From assembly GCA_021029095.1 (NCBI GenBank), contig JAJOHG010000045.1, forward strand, positions 204,351-268,350: a DNA stretch of 64,000 bases, in the 5' to 3' direction. Position numbers and translations under genes: made by a program. The notes below the pieces were generated by a model. The model did not search any database, was not told where the DNA came from, and saw only the letters and a program-made list of their open reading frames with translations. This DNA comes from Phellopilus nigrolimitatus. Lineage: Eukaryota; Basidiomycota; Agaricomycetes; Hymenochaetales; Hymenochaetaceae. This document shows, one piece after another, positions 1-15,449 of the stretch. Numbering within the stretch: position 1 is the first letter of the stretch; every line of letters starts with the position of its first letter.

Positions 1-1240
1 TAAGTCTGCACTTCTGTCCAATCTTTGATTTACTCTTGCCTCTTCTCTTAATTGTCTTGTAACATCAAGTTTTTGCTGTACGGAGAAATATCAATTTGTT
101 TGCACATACACCAGTTCACTAATCTTGTTCTGTCCAGAATAATCACAGTTTGTGATTGCATGCAAACGTTCGTACAGCTCAGACTGAGATAACATGATGC
201 AGTGGTAGTGCGAAATGATTGCTCGGCCACCTTGCACTCCGGCATGTCGGGCGCGTCCCATATAGCTCGTTAGCGCGAGACAGGGAGCAGGGAAGGAGAA
301 AAGGTAACGAGAAGGCATCCCGATTTGCATGCATCTGCAGGTCCCCAGTACCCGCTCGCGAGGACTCACAAATTCCCGGACAAGAGCACGCACGCTGTGG
401 CGAGTGGGCGCCTGCCCGAGCATAGCAAGGGAGCACAGCGGTGTCTGTCCCCGTATGGCATCCGCGCGCTCCAATCTGAGCACCCTTCTGGAGTATGGCT
501 GTGCGTGCTTCGTGCTGTCTAACGACGCGAGCGTATGCGTACTCACCGACGAGAGCACGTCGTAACATTTTGGCAACGTGAGGGACGAGCATGCATGTCG
601 GCGGGCCCGCTGATCTCGGGCACTCCTCCTTCCGCAGGCTTGCGTTCCACAGGGCCAGAACAACAAGATACAAAGCGATTATCCGAAAATGCACCATTGC
701 CGCCATACGCCTGCGAACTCCTTGGACGGCGCCTTCGCGGCGAGCGCCTGCCAGGGTCATAAAATGACACAGCTAAGGTCGGCACCATGCGCGCGGGGGA
801 CAGGCGTACCCTCCAGGCACACCGTGGAGATGGCGCGCGGTCGTGCGGGCGCGCCCGGTGCGTTTCGGGGCAGGAGGATTGGAGCACCAGACCAACTCAT
901 ATAATGTGTCAATGTGCTTTGGGCCGCGGGTGCTCTACTAGCGCGCGGTCAGGCGCGAGGACAGGACGTGTGTGCGCGTAGCACGGGAAACCGCAGGCGT
1001 GTGGAGGACCATATGTATGTAGCGCAGGAGTGAACACACGCTTCGGCGCGGGTCGGCGGCAGCTGTAGCGCCCAGCACGACTTGCGCTCGGAGACAGCGC
1101 GGTCCTTCGCGTTCAACACACGTGGCCACAGCGCGTGCCATCCCCATTCCGAAAAAAAAAAAAAAAAAAAAAAAAAAACTCAAAGAGCCGCGAACGGCGC
1201 GACGGAGACGTCTTCCCCTCACGCATGGATCTGAGCCTGG
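1..1240. other. GC-rich intergenic DNA, no supported gene
   Basis: Open frames here are short, overlapping and GC-driven, and none has a recognisable domain. Around 540-890 the minus strand resembles the segment near 43.4-43.6 kb, so this stretch is probably another inverted, degraded piece of the duplicated mosaic. A run of about 28 A lies near 1151-1178. Confidence 0.5.
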
Positions 1241-1299
1241 ACAGTTTTCAAATTTTGATGGTGAACGTCTTTTTTTTCCGTGTCTGGAGGCGCCGCCGC

Positions 1300-5069
<3,770 letters not shown>

Positions 5070-5880
5070 GTGGGGAGTAGTGGGCTAAGAGGGGGTGGGG
5101 CGTAAGCAGGGGCGCACACATGTTCCAGCCGTGCTCGACGCGCGATCAAATAACGATGTTTTCCTGTGTTCCGTGTACAAGTACAAGACCGCGCGCGCAG
5201 CGCCGCTGTCGTTGTCAGAATCAACGTCGCGCGCGCACACGCGCGTTCGCCGTGTCGTATTAGAGCTGACCCCAGACTCCGCGTTCGCTCGGACCTCCCC
5301 GCCCAGGCGCGCGCTGATCGGCGCGATTTCGCACGGCCGCGCTCTCCGCCCCGTGTTTCTGCCTCCAGAAAAAGGTACATGTATACCATATGCGAATCAA
5401 CCGACGCGCAGAAGAACGAGGCTCAACTGAAAGATCCAAAACGCAGATGCGAGGCAAAGCAAACCTGCTTGGACAGCGGACGTGCCGCTCTCGCGAAAGC
5501 ATACGGACTCGTTCGTTAATCCTTAATCCCGGCGTGCGGATGCCGAACACCTGGAGAGAAGAGACATGCAAGTGGGGGGCGCCCTCTCTTCGCCTTCGTC
5601 CTTTCTCTTTCTCTTCGTCTCTCGCGCTGAAGAGCGAAGTGGGCCGGTCGTGCTGGACGCGCTACTCAAGTGCAAGGCAGCTGGGCGATTCTCTCTCTCT
5701 CTCTAAGTTGTACGAGTGTCCGCATATAATCGACAAGCGCGCCGAACGTGCCAACAAATTAGTATTTCTTTCGCCCAGCGAAGACCTTACATTCCGTGCG
5801 ATACTTAAACAAGTGCAAGGCGAGAAAGGCAAGAATGAATAAAAGACCGGACCAGGCGTGCAGAAGTAATTTGGAATCTG
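5070..5880. other. Spacer downstream of NmrA copy, part of the duplicated unit
   Basis: No convincing gene. The segment resembles about 34800-35250 (shared stretches around CGCGATCAAATAACGATGTTT and the GTTTCTGCCTCCAG block), which is the spacer after another NmrA fragment. Confidence 0.5.
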
Positions 5881-6290
5881 GATTTCCTACACATCTGCTG
5901 AACGATCAATCAGTCTCTCGAGCAGAATCCAAAAAGGTCAAGACTGGAAGCAAACACCTTGGAAATTTCCTTCGCAACTTCAGGGGAATCGCATACCGCT
6001 CACGGTCCTCATCCTGTAGCTAGTCCACCCATTGGCTCCCCTCTCTCCCACTCCCTTCAGATGAATTAACAGGTGACTCCAAAGGACAGAGAGAAGTCTT
6101 GGGTAAACCAAAACATTCAGGAATCTAGCCAGAGGATCATTTTGGATGTACAACTGATATGATACTATCCCCATAACATTGCAGAATATAACACTGTCAG
6201 GCCAGTCAGCTCACATACCACTGGCTATACATTAAAAAAGCATACAAAGTAAAGTAGATGGCCTGATGCTGGATGACTTGGAGCACCATA
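5880..6290 (-). repeat. Diverged third copy of the DUF6533-gene 3' flank
   Basis: Matches the blocks at about 13560-13930 and 39000-39380 (shared CATTGGCTCCCCTCTCTCC and AACACTGTCAGGCCAGTCAG, the latter with small changes). The sequence is more diverged than those two copies and contains no DUF6533 exons, so it is a relic of the duplicated unit. Confidence 0.7.
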
Positions 6291-6423
6291 GGAAGGTTAA
6301 ACTGACTGAAACCAGCCAACTCCCTCCAGTGCTATGCAGCCTTCCAGAGAGCTAGAACCAGTAGGATGATTGCATATAGCATTGGGACAGTCCTGTTTCA
6401 AATCAGCACAAAATTACACCCAA

Positions 6424-6858
6424 GCACTGTGGGCATCCACTTAGAATCCCTCCATGGTTAGTTGAATGGTTGTTTTATTTAATTGTGGTTTTCTCCATGC
6501 AATATAGTTTGATACTTTTGGTCACTTTTATCTGAATAATTTTTAAACTTTGTTATGCCTTTCTCCAAATGACATACTGTACTTGAACTTTCTTTTTGCC
6601 TTCGTCCACACAAAAAAGGCTTATCAGAGGGGTGCTCTGACAAAAATTTGCCTTTGTTAAGCCTTTCTCATGTGGGCAAAGGTGAAAAGAAAGATGATGT
6701 ACATTGTATGAAGAAAAGCATAACAAAGTCAGAAAAAACTAATTTTGGATGAAAGTGACCAAAAGTGTTAAACTCTATTTCCATGGAGAAATGCTCAATT
6801 AAATAAAGCAACTATTTGACTAACCATGGGGGGGATTCTAAGTGGATGCCCACAATGC
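6424..6858. mobile_element. Foldback/MITE-like element, long imperfect palindrome
   Basis: The two halves are inverted copies of each other for about 200 bases each. The left arm begins GCACTGTGGGCATCCACTTA and the right arm ends with its near-complement at 6858; the turn is near 6640. The arms differ at scattered positions and have small indels. No open frame. This fits a non-autonomous foldback or MITE element; no clear target duplication was seen. Confidence 0.75.
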
Positions 6859-6958
6859 ATGGTTTTATTGCAATGAAACACTGGATATCATTCCTGGCTA
6901 CTACAGTGTCTGATATCTAAGCAATGGCATTTTCTCCCATTTTTATTAGTCAGCCTCA

Positions 6959-8245
6959 TCAATTACAATATTGCATCTCTACCTCCAAACCCAACTTTTT
7001 TAGGGCTTCAAATTGGGACTCAGTGGCATCATTTGGAAGAGTGAGTTTTTTCAGTGCTTTAGACCTTGTGTTCGGTGATCGAGAATGTACCATGTTACAA
7101 AGCTTTCCAAAGTTGAAGGTGGTCATACTGTAAGAAATTTCTAGACTCTCAAGGTCAGGACAATAAGGATGATTTCCACTCCTTGCTGTCAGTGCATCCA
7201 GAATTGTATCTGTCATTGGAGCTATTTTCAAATAAACCAGGCTAGGAGATTGCTCCAGGCATGCCATTTTATCAGCTTCACGGATTGATGCATTGTCAAT
7301 GATGAGGTTTTTAAGGGCTTGTGGGTTTGAGCGGTGCAGAAGATCCCCAATAAAAGTCCAGTTATTATATCCAATCCTACGCATATCCACTTTTATGTCA
7401 GTCAATGCAGGCAAAGTAAGATGTGCAAGCAATGGTGTTATGTCAGGATACGCAAAACCTGAGATATGTAGCTTAGAGAGGTTACCGTGCTTCCATTTTT
7501 GAAGAGGGGGAAGTTGAAGATGCTCTGGCTGTTTAATATCAATAGTAACTTCAAGTGTCTTTAGGTTAGGTGCTTGTTGAATCCACCACATAATAAATTC
7601 TGCAGATGGGCTGCAAAAAAGTTGAAGATCTGTGAGCCGTGCATACCCAGAATGTCTACCCTTGGGATGCAGAGTCAAAGTAGTACGTTTTGCTTTCCAG
7701 ACAGGATAATTTTTGACTTTCCTGTCTTTAACATGAAGTTCAAATTCCCTGAGGAGTGGTGCATTGTCAAGATTGGTCATTGGATCCAATAGACCCTGAA
7801 CCACAGAGAAGTCTTCCACATAAATCTTCAGTGTTTGCCAGCGGTGCTGACAAGTGAGAAGTAGGTCAACAATGTCTTTCATTTCTTTGCAATATTCCTC
7901 ATAGGTGCTGTGGCTAGGCAAGTGCATGTATGAGAAATTGATGCAGATGGGAACATCCTTAGAATTGTTTATCCATCTGCTCAGTTTGCCAAGGAATGTT
8001 TTTGGACTAAGTTTTCTTCCTTCTATCATTGTGCCATTAGTAAGTTTGATGCCAGTCCATAGCCGTGGTGAACCATTTATAACCCCATTCCAAGTCTTGC
8101 AGACTTGAGTTAGAACCAGGGGTGTAGCTGAAGCAGATGGCTTGTTAGGATCAGCTTCCCCACAAGAGACAAAGATATGAGACAGAATCTCTGATGGGAG
8201 TTCATTAAAATGAGTGTAAGCTGTCCCATTATTCTGAGAGGGCAT
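6959..8245 (-). CDS. F-box-like domain protein
   Basis: A single-exon gene of about 428 residues starting MPSQNNGTAYTHFNELPSEI. The F-box core is at about residues 12-60: LPSEILSHIFVSC, then VLTQVCKTWNGVINGSPRLW, the typical basidiomycete pattern (LPxEILxxIF ... VCxxW ... PxLW). Such proteins usually act as substrate receptors of SCF ubiquitin ligases; the rest, with periodic leucines, looks like a divergent leucine-rich repeat region. The open frame continues upstream without an ATG, so I chose the first ATG before the F-box. The gene is AT-rich, unlike the GC-rich mosaic on either side, and sits between a foldback element and a TIR element. Confidence 0.75.
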   Translation of the reverse strand: MPSQNNGTAYTHFNELPSEILSHIFVSCGEADPNKPSASATPLVLTQVCKTWNGVINGSPRLWTGIKLTNGTMIEGRKLSPKTFLGKLSRWINNSKDVPICINFSYMHLPSHSTYEEYCKEMKDIVDLLLTCQHRWQTLKIYVEDFSVVQGLLDPMTNLDNAPLLREFELHVKDRKVKNYPVWKAKRTTLTLHPKGRHSGYARLTDLQLFCSPSAEFIMWWIQQAPNLKTLEVTIDIKQPEHLQLPPLQKWKHGNLSKLHISGFAYPDITPLLAHLTLPALTDIKVDMRRIGYNNWTFIGDLLHRSNPQALKNLIIDNASIREADKMACLEQSPSLVYLKIAPMTDTILDALTARSGNHPYCPDLESLEISYSMTTFNFGKLCNMVHSRSPNTRSKALKKLTLPNDATESQFEALKKLGLEVEMQYCN

Positions 8246-8715
8246 GATGTAGGGCAAGTGTCTGTGTCTTGGGTACAGTAGTGTGAAGCAGGATTGTGTC
8301 TTGGAAGATGGGGCAATGGGAGGCAATGGGAAATGATGAAAGTTATACTTTGCATCACAATTATTACATAACAAAAGCAGCAAATGTGTACTAGTAGAAC
8401 TACCAAAGTTTGGTTTGGTTTGCAGTTTAATCAGAAGGCTGAAACTGCAAACTTTGAAAAGCAATACTAAATATACTGAACTAAAGCAAAAATTACTGGT
8501 TACTTCCCAAATTAGGTTAGAATCCCCACTGCCCACCTTAATGTATATACAGTATAACTCCTTTTCCTTTGATACATATGCAAAGTCAATATACAATGAG
8601 TTTCAAAGTACGAGCAAAATAATTTACAAGCCATCACTCAAAAACACTTCCGGGAATTGCCGAGCTGCGGGTGCCCAATGCGGATGTCACCTTATATTTT
8701 GTTTTAATCTAGTTA
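8246..8715. other. AT-rich upstream region of the F-box-like gene
   Basis: No gene seen. It would contain the promoter and 5' leader of the minus-strand F-box-like gene. The open frame extends through much of it but without an ATG. Confidence 0.4.
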
Positions 8716-8791
8716 AGGTAGGCGACATTCTATCTCGATCACTGTGACATGTCACGATCACGCGGCCAAATCTTCGGCTTGGGCGGATTTC

Positions 8792-8822
<31 letters not shown>

Positions 8823-9524
8823 GGGGGAACATAGAAATCAATCAAATCAGACGAAAACAACTTTTCGAAGACAGGTTTACTGTATTTGTCAGTCATACAT
8901 GTTGTAACAGTACTATACAGTAGTATAAAAGAGAAATTAAAGGCTAAGCTAGACGTTTGTGTTGGCAATTTCTTCCATGATTGAGGTAGGAACAACTCGG
9001 TGTCCACAATAGCGCTTTGCGGCACATACGGCTTGTAAGTGAAAAAAGTAAAAAGAGATGGCTCACCGGCAAGTCTGCACTAAGGAAACAGAGTCAAGGC
9101 ACTCCAGCATATTCTTTTCCATAATAGCTAGTGAGGATGTGCGTGGTGTAGCCCGATAACGTTGCTTTGTGAATTCTGTTGAAATTACCAAGTAAATGCA
9201 GTGGCTGATTATATTATATAATTACTAATATACAAATAAGACAGTGTAACGTCACGGTAACGCGGCCAAATTCTGGCAGATTTTTTTCCAAACCATGCTC
9301 AAACGTGCAGAAACGACATTTAGAGTACAAATAAATCAATTTTTTTTCGGGGTTATTTCTTCATAAAAACTTTTTTTTTCTGAAAACCCCTGCATCATTC
9401 AGTAGCTAGACACGATATCTTCATTATGTAGCTGTTAGAATGGTCCTTTGTGGAGTGTTGAGTGAGCAATAAAGTGAGCAAAAAAGGTGTCACACAGGTA
9501 GTCGAGATAGAATGTCGCCTACCT
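8716..9524. mobile_element. Non-autonomous TIR element with TA target duplication
   Basis: Perfect 23-base terminal inverted repeats: left at 8716-8738 starting AGGTAGGCGACATTCTATCT, right at 9502-9524 as the exact reverse complement. Each end is flanked by TA (8714-8715 and 9525-9526), the target choice of Tc1/mariner-type transposases. At 809 bases, with no transposase-like frame, it would need enzyme supplied elsewhere. It carries a long G homopolymer (about 8802-8827). Two direct subterminal copies of a motif containing CGCGGCCAAATTCT-like sequence lie near 8760 and 9260. Confidence 0.75.
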
Positions 9525-9965
9525 TACGACTTATTTTGTTCTATAATATTGAGTAGAAAATTAATTGCTGTGGATACCTGCAAGTGCGAGTCGACGGTGG
9601 CGCCGAGGGATGCAAGCCTGCTGCGGCTCTTGAAATCACTTGCATTGACTGTGCTCGATTTGCATGAACAGACTCTGCGCGGATGCAGAGCCAGATGTAC
9701 TCTTCGTTGGGTTGGCTGCGAGCGGCTGCGTGCTAGCGGCACACGGTCGTTTTTGAGAGCATGGCGCAGTACTCAAGAGCATACTTGCGGAGCGGCGGGC
9801 TGTTGCCAGAGATGAGGACAAGTCCAGCTAATGCACCAAGACGAGTCGAGCGAAGACTCCCGGATAATAGGCGTGCAATAATAAAATACCCGACTTCGTC
9901 TCACAAAAAGGTGTAAGGCAAAGGTGAAAGCGAAAAAATGAGAAAAAAGAAACTAGAAAAGGATG
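9525..9965. other. Intergenic, no supported gene
   Basis: Only short overlapping frames without domains were seen. Confidence 0.4.
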
Positions 9966-9973
9966 CCTATTAT

Positions 9974-10560
9974 GCACTCGTGAGCCCCAACGCCTCCGTG
10001 CGCTGCATGACATCAAGGAAGCGCACCGACTCGCCCTTCCCGAAGCCCACCGGCGCACCCCACATTGTGATGTCCTCGCCTCCGCCTCCCGCAACCCCGC
10101 CCGCGAACCCCGTGCCGCCACCCGATCCGCCGAAGTACTCCATCCCCATGCCCGGAGAGACGAGCTCGCTAAACTACGATGCGCGCGAGTACGGCAGCGC
10201 GGAAGTGAGCTGAGAATACAGCATACAGCACCAGCTGCACGCCGGGCCCCTTGGGGAACATGCTGCGCAGCGTGCCCGGCGAGCTCGTGCTGCTGCACGG
10301 CGCGTGTACAGCAACGCAAAGCTCTTCACGAGTGCGATGACCTGCGCGCGGCGCGGCGCGGCTCGCCGCCCTCCCCGGCGCACCCGGGCGCGGACGCAAA
10401 ACCAGATCCAGAACCGGAACCATACAGCAAGCAGGCTGAGCGTGGCGAGCATGTCGCCCGCCTTGTCCGCGATGGGGCACGCCAGCCGTGTGCACGAGGA
10501 GCGCGCGTGTAGACTTGTAGCCGAGCAGGCAGTTGCCCGGCTGCACGAAGAGCGCAAGAT
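9974..10560 (-). pseudogene. Gene fragment with hydrophobic segment and Gly-rich C-terminus, unidentified
   Basis: On the minus strand a frame ending at about 9974 reads MGMEYFGGSGGGTGFAGG, then a C-terminus with VRFLDVMQRTEALGLTSA, which looks like real coding sequence. Upstream, in other frames, is a strongly hydrophobic stretch (MLATLSLLAVWFRFWIWF) preceded by QPGNCLLGYKSTR. The frames do not join without introns or breaks that I could place. I do not recognise the family; a multi-pass membrane protein fragment is the best description. Confidence 0.35.
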
Positions 10561-10960
10561 GAGAGGAGATGGACTCAGTGGACTTGGAAAACTTGGAGGG
10601 GCCATCTCGATTTTGTCAAGGGGACGTGTCGAGCGTTGGGCTGTCGGTGTGCGTGTGCCGCTGTTGTTGCTGCTGCTGCTGATGGTGCAGTTGTTGATGC
10701 TGGTGCAAAAGTAGGGGCGGCCCTACAGGCACTAAGCTTGTTCGCCTTACGCGACTCATCGACGAACTCACGCGGGGCGAGACCAGTGACACGTGCATTC
10801 GAGGAAATGGGGGCGGCTTCGTTGAGAGTCCCAATGCCCTGAGTCGCACGGGGCTGGAGACCATAGAAAGACTGCGCGTCTTCGCATTGAAGGGACGGAA
10901 CCACGGGCACACTGATCCCTTCTTGCCATCCGAGCCCGCATGTACTGCTATGCCGTTCAG
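10560..10960. other. Intergenic with GTT/CTG triplet repeats
   Basis: A degenerate GTTGCTGCTGCTGCTG run lies near 10662-10710. No supported gene. Confidence 0.4.
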
Positions 10961-12290
10961 GACTCCGCGCCCGCACGACAGGGTTGCCTGTTTTCCTCCC
11001 TATGCGACGCCTCGCACGCGCAACAGGATCGAAGCTGCAATTATAAATATAAAATCAACCTGCGCGGTTTCGCGTTCCCTGTCGGTAACGGTTCTCCCTT
11101 TTGACGCCTGCTGAGACGACCCTGATCACTGCAGGCAGGCACAGACGGACGCCAGGCGCACGCAGACAGAACCCAATGCCCGAGAGCGGGTTCCCCGAGG
11201 CTTTGGCCTGGGATCGGCTTCTGAATCGAGCATCTTTCCCGCCGTTGATCCGAGTTTTCTATCGCCACGGCGTTCCAGGAGGACGCAGACCTAAGACGGG
11301 CGTAAAGAGAGAAGCAGTATGTACGAACTGAACCCGATGGCGCTGGACGGACATCGTCAAGAACGACGAACGACGAGGATGCCGTCTCGGGCGGGAAAAC
11401 GCGACGACCACGCGCTGAAGCCAGAAGGAGGGTGTTATATCCGCGGTGCACACCCAGAAACTTGACACTCACCCATTAATCCGGTCCGGGCGCGCGCTGT
11501 CTTCATCCTCGGAAATAAACGCCAGCCGCGTTGAAAATCCACGAATATCGCGTCGGAGATGCCCTTCGCGCCCAGGGACGCTATAGCTAGCTGCCGCTGG
11601 CCCGCGCTTGCGCTGAAGTGCGTACCCCTCGCTGGTTTCGCCTCAGCGGCGCTCGCGCACGCGTGAGGCCTGGCTGGACACGTCCGCGCGCGCACCAGAA
11701 ACGGAAAGGCCCGTCGGGATGGGGCATCGTGTAGCCCAACGCGCTCGAGGAAGTGGCTGGCGCCGTCGCTCCAAGCAGATGCATTCAAGGCCCTGCGGCA
11801 GTCCGGAATGCGTACGAGGATGCGCGCCACGCGGTGTCGAGAGCGCAAGAGACCGCCGGACATCCTGTGTCACCGGAGAAGTAAGAAAACAGACAGCAAT
11901 GCAAATATCAAAGGCGCTTTCTCCGCGCGAGCAGAATGCATCGGGGCGCTGAGACGACGGGCTCGACACGGCTTTAGTAGCCGGTTGTCATTGCCGAGCC
12001 GGCTCGGACACCGTCTGCGCTGTGCCGCATCATCCTCGTTCTCCAGTACATCGACATATGTATGCATCCGTTCGGCGACAGAATACGGTTGCTTCTCTTC
12101 CATGGTCCATGCAGGACGGGCGCTTCTTGATACGGCGGGCATCGGGAAATGCGTCGGCGTCGGCGTCGCGGCGTCCTCCCACAGGCCCGTTTCTCCATAC
12201 TCCTGCAGATGCGCGGTTCGTGTCCGCGAATAGCGTGTGCTCCTCCACATATGGCCTGAGACGAAGAGGCGGCTGAGAAGGTTCGCTGCC
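10960..12290 (+). repeat. GC-rich repeat R, copy 2 (uninterrupted)
   Basis: Matches 16610-17141 joined to 28417-29280, and also 36150-37560 and 42480-43210. Shared landmarks are CACGCAGACAGAACCCAATG, the block around TTAATCCGGTCCGGGCGCGC, and TCCAAGCAGATGCATTCAAG followed by GAATGCGTACGAGGATGCGC. Reading frames are not conserved between copies, so the repeat is probably non-coding. It supplies the empty-site comparison for the LTR element insertion (near 11490-11500). Confidence 0.75.
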
Positions 12291-12349
12291 GCTGTGATCT
12301 ACGTGGTTCTGCGGTTCCTAAGGGAGCGGGAGGCTTTCGCGCGCCGGAG

Positions 12350-13138
12350 GTTCGGCGGCGCGCTACGCGGCTGCGTGGCCACTCCTCCGCTCCGACGGGC
12401 CCGTCGGCGTGTACAGCGCGGCGGATACGGGCGCGTACGCCTGCGCGGCGCTCCGCGACCGGCTCATGTGCCTCGGTGCGCTCTTTCGCGTTTGTTGTTG
12501 GGTATGCTGATAAACGGACGAACCCCACCCGGCAGGCGCGGACATGCATGTCCCCCCTGAGATCATCACCCCGCGCGCACTCGTCGCCGCGCTCAACGAC
12601 GCGCTGCGCGCGCGGGCGGTCGCCGCCGCCGCCGCCGGAGACGACGGGGACACGGCGGAAATAGAAGACGTGGTCCTCCGCGAGGTCGACGCCGCCACCT
12701 TCGAGGCCGCGCTCCCGCTCAGAGAGGAGCTCTGGCTGCAAGTGCGTGTGCGCCGTCCTCCATCCTCGTTCCTGGGACTGACGGCGCGCTCCCCCGCACG
12801 CCTCCGTACGGAAAACAAAAAACCGCATGGGTACGTCCCTCTCCCCCTACCAAACTCACGCGCGCGACGTAACGCAACACAACGCAGTCAACTTCTACAC
12901 GGCCGGCTGAGACCTGCGCTTCTTCGCCACTCCTTCCTTGTCAGGCACAGACGCGGAGGAGGAAAACAAAAAGGAAAGGGAGAAGGAGAGACGCGCAGGC
13001 GCGCGCGCTCTGCCCGAGGCACCTCCCCATGTGCGCGTGGGTGCGCGCGCGCATGGACGCGCTGCTCGCCGCGGCGCTCGAGCCCGCCGACACGGAGGAG
13101 TACGCGGAGGAGGACACGGGGGCGGGGGCGGGGGTTTG
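12350..13138 (+). pseudogene. NmrA-like gene, 5'-truncated copy 2
   Basis: Begins inside what is exon 5 of the fuller copy (RYAAAWPLLRSDGPVGVYSA is recognisable) and continues through an intron to an intact exon 6 at about 12534-12740: MHVPPEIITPRALVAALNDA, then a region ending PLREELWLQ. Further downstream a recognisable but broken NFYTAG block (near 12890) and the LLAAALEPAD-type end (ending about 13138) follow. The Rossmann N-terminus is missing, so it cannot make a functional protein. Its exon 6 shows the ancestral frame that copy 1 has lost. Confidence 0.75.
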
Positions 13139-13139
13139 A

Positions 13140-13560
13140 ATGCGGAGCGATGGGCTGAGAAGGGGAAGGGGAAAGGGAAGGAGGCGGGTCCGCGTAAGCA
13201 GGAGGCGCACAGGTAGCGGCCGAGCGCACACTTGGAGCACCATCTCTCCGCCTTCACCATTGCTCTTCTCTCCATCTCTCACGCTAATAAGCTAAGCTTA
13301 GGTACACTCAACTCGCAACCACGAAGTACAAAGCGACTGCACGGTCGTTTCGCGCGGCCACTGTAACATATTATACCTCACTCTGAGCTTTGTGAAATGC
13401 AATCGATGATTCTGCCGGATCTGAACTGAATATGAACAGCGGACTCGTGTACGCGCAAACGAATTTAGATTCTTCGCCCAGTGAAGATTTTACATTCTAT
13501 AAGATACTGAATAAGAGTGCAAGAAGAGAAGGGGAATCTGGATGTCTACATGTCTGCTAA
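13140..13560. other. Spacer between NmrA fragment and DUF6533 gene
   Basis: No gene seen. Equivalent spacers lie after the other NmrA copies. Confidence 0.4.
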
Positions 13561-14195
13561 ATTAGCAATCAGTCTTGAGAAGAATCCGAGAAAGGCCAAG
13601 ACAGGTGCATTCACCTTGGAATTCCATTTGCAAAATCAGGTGAACCTCATATTGCTCATGGCCGTCATCCTGTAACTGGTCCCTCCATTGGCTCCCCTCT
13701 CTCCAGCTTCCTTCAGATGAATCAGCAGGTGACTCCCAAGGAGACAGAGAAGTTTGGGGTAAACCAAAACAGTCAGGAGATAGAATGAATTTGGTTTGAA
13801 CAGCTTGTCTGCTATCATCCCCATAACACTGCAGAATATAACACTGTCAGACCAATCAGCTCATAGTATACCACTGGTTGTACATTAAGAAAGCATACAA
13901 AACAAAGTAGATGGCCTGATCTTGGATGAGCACCATAAGAAGGTTAAACTGACTGAAACCAGCCACCTCCTTCCAGTATTGTGCAGCCTTGCGGAGAGCT
14001 AGAACCATTAGGATGATTGCATACACCATTGAAACAGCCCTGTTTTGAATCAGTCCAAATCTTCACCTCAGGATGTCAGTACTAACCAATCTATTGCACC
14101 CCAAATGTTTGGGTTTCTATCAAGTAAACATACTGTTACACCTTCTGCAAGTCTCTTTACAGAAACTGGAACAATTGTTTAGCAAACTGTACAAT

Positions 14196-15267
14196 CTACA
14201 ATAAATAGTTTTGCTTACTCTCTGCATATATGATGCCGTATATCAGACCACCCAGCCACAAGACTGCCTCCAGGCCGAAAAGAGTCCTCAGACATGCAGC
14301 AAGTTTCTTGTCTGTTGAATTATAAATATTAGCAGTGTTTTGTGGTACGATGAGTGTCTTACTCTGGTGGTAGAGTGCCAGGACCCGCATCAGCAGAATA
14401 TCTGTATGGCAGGTGAATATATTTTGCATAATATAAGTAGTAAGGGATGTCACTACAGTCAATTAAATTGACAGTCATCGAGTCTTCCTCAGAATAAGTA
14501 AAATGTTGTTTGTGAAATAATTGATAACTCACATAACAGACTATTAATCCAAAAAAGGCCAAGGCCTTTTCACTATCATCAGTAAAGAAACAATATAGAT
14601 ATCTAGACACTTACACCTATAAATGAGTCCACATTTTAGAGTTAGCTTCAATGAGTTAAAATGCAGTGATCAGAGATTACTTGCAGTGTCTCATTTGCTT
14701 GAAGAGAAGCAACTTAGTATAAAAGACAGTATTAGCAGATATTTTTCTTTTTAATGCACTCCTATTAAAGATTCGAGTATGGCTCACATAATATACTAGA
14801 AACGACCCCAAGAATTCCAACATAGCGATTCTACAGGCATTCATTGCAAAAGATAGTCAGCTTACTCCCTTATAATAAGCTGTAAACTCTTTCTTACCGC
14901 AAAGTAAATCAAGCTGACAAATCTATAAGGAGTGCTCTTCATGCTACATGAGCAAACACATTATTCCTCACGTTAATGTTGTGAAAGCGACATACCCAGA
15001 AGTATTTTATCTTATACATATTGTAATTAGTCTAGACGTAGAGATAAGAATGTCAAGCTTCGCTTACCTCCTTGTCCATTGTGATAACTGCGCGATCAAT
15101 GTCATCCCAGGTACTGGAACACCCGTCAAGATGCAAAACTCACTGGTGTCGTAGACCAAGAGAGTTAAAATTGCCACTTGGTCGTACATAGTGATATCTG
15201 CCTCTGAGACCAGAAATGGCACTAGATTTGGATCAATAGGCTCGATGACAGAACGTGTTGAATTCAT
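14196..15267 (-). pseudogene. DUF6533-type integral membrane protein, copy 1 (probably degenerate)
   Basis: The first exon starts at the ATG at 15267 (MNSTRSVIEPIDPNLVPFLV) and contains YDQVAILTLLVYDT. Splicing out the stretch from GTGAGT to GCGCAG joins it to IITMDKE, giving the DUF6533 signature of a tyrosine-aspartate pair, then T-x-D-K-E. Later exons read NRYVGILGVV (near 14800) and ILLMRVLALYHQSKTLI (near 14360), the family's conserved MRVxALY segment, then TDKKLAACLRTL and a hydrophobic helix. DUF6533 proteins are multi-pass membrane proteins of unknown function, expanded in agaricomycetes. One exon junction (near 14910) would not join in a consistent phase, so the gene may be decayed. 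It lies opposite to the NmrA fragment, as does the second copy at 40 kb. Confidence 0.6.
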
Positions 15268-15449
15268 AGTGAAGCGTCTCGGTCGTCAAGTCTTCAACGA
15301 AGTTTAGAAAGGTCGGTTCGGGGGCGTATGTTGGGCTAGCCGAACGTCCTCGTAGGCATTTTATAACGGCGAGCCGGTACGAATGCACATTTTCTGCTCG
15401 AAGTTTAGGCGATACATTATACCAATCAATCAAAGTCTGCGACATTGAA

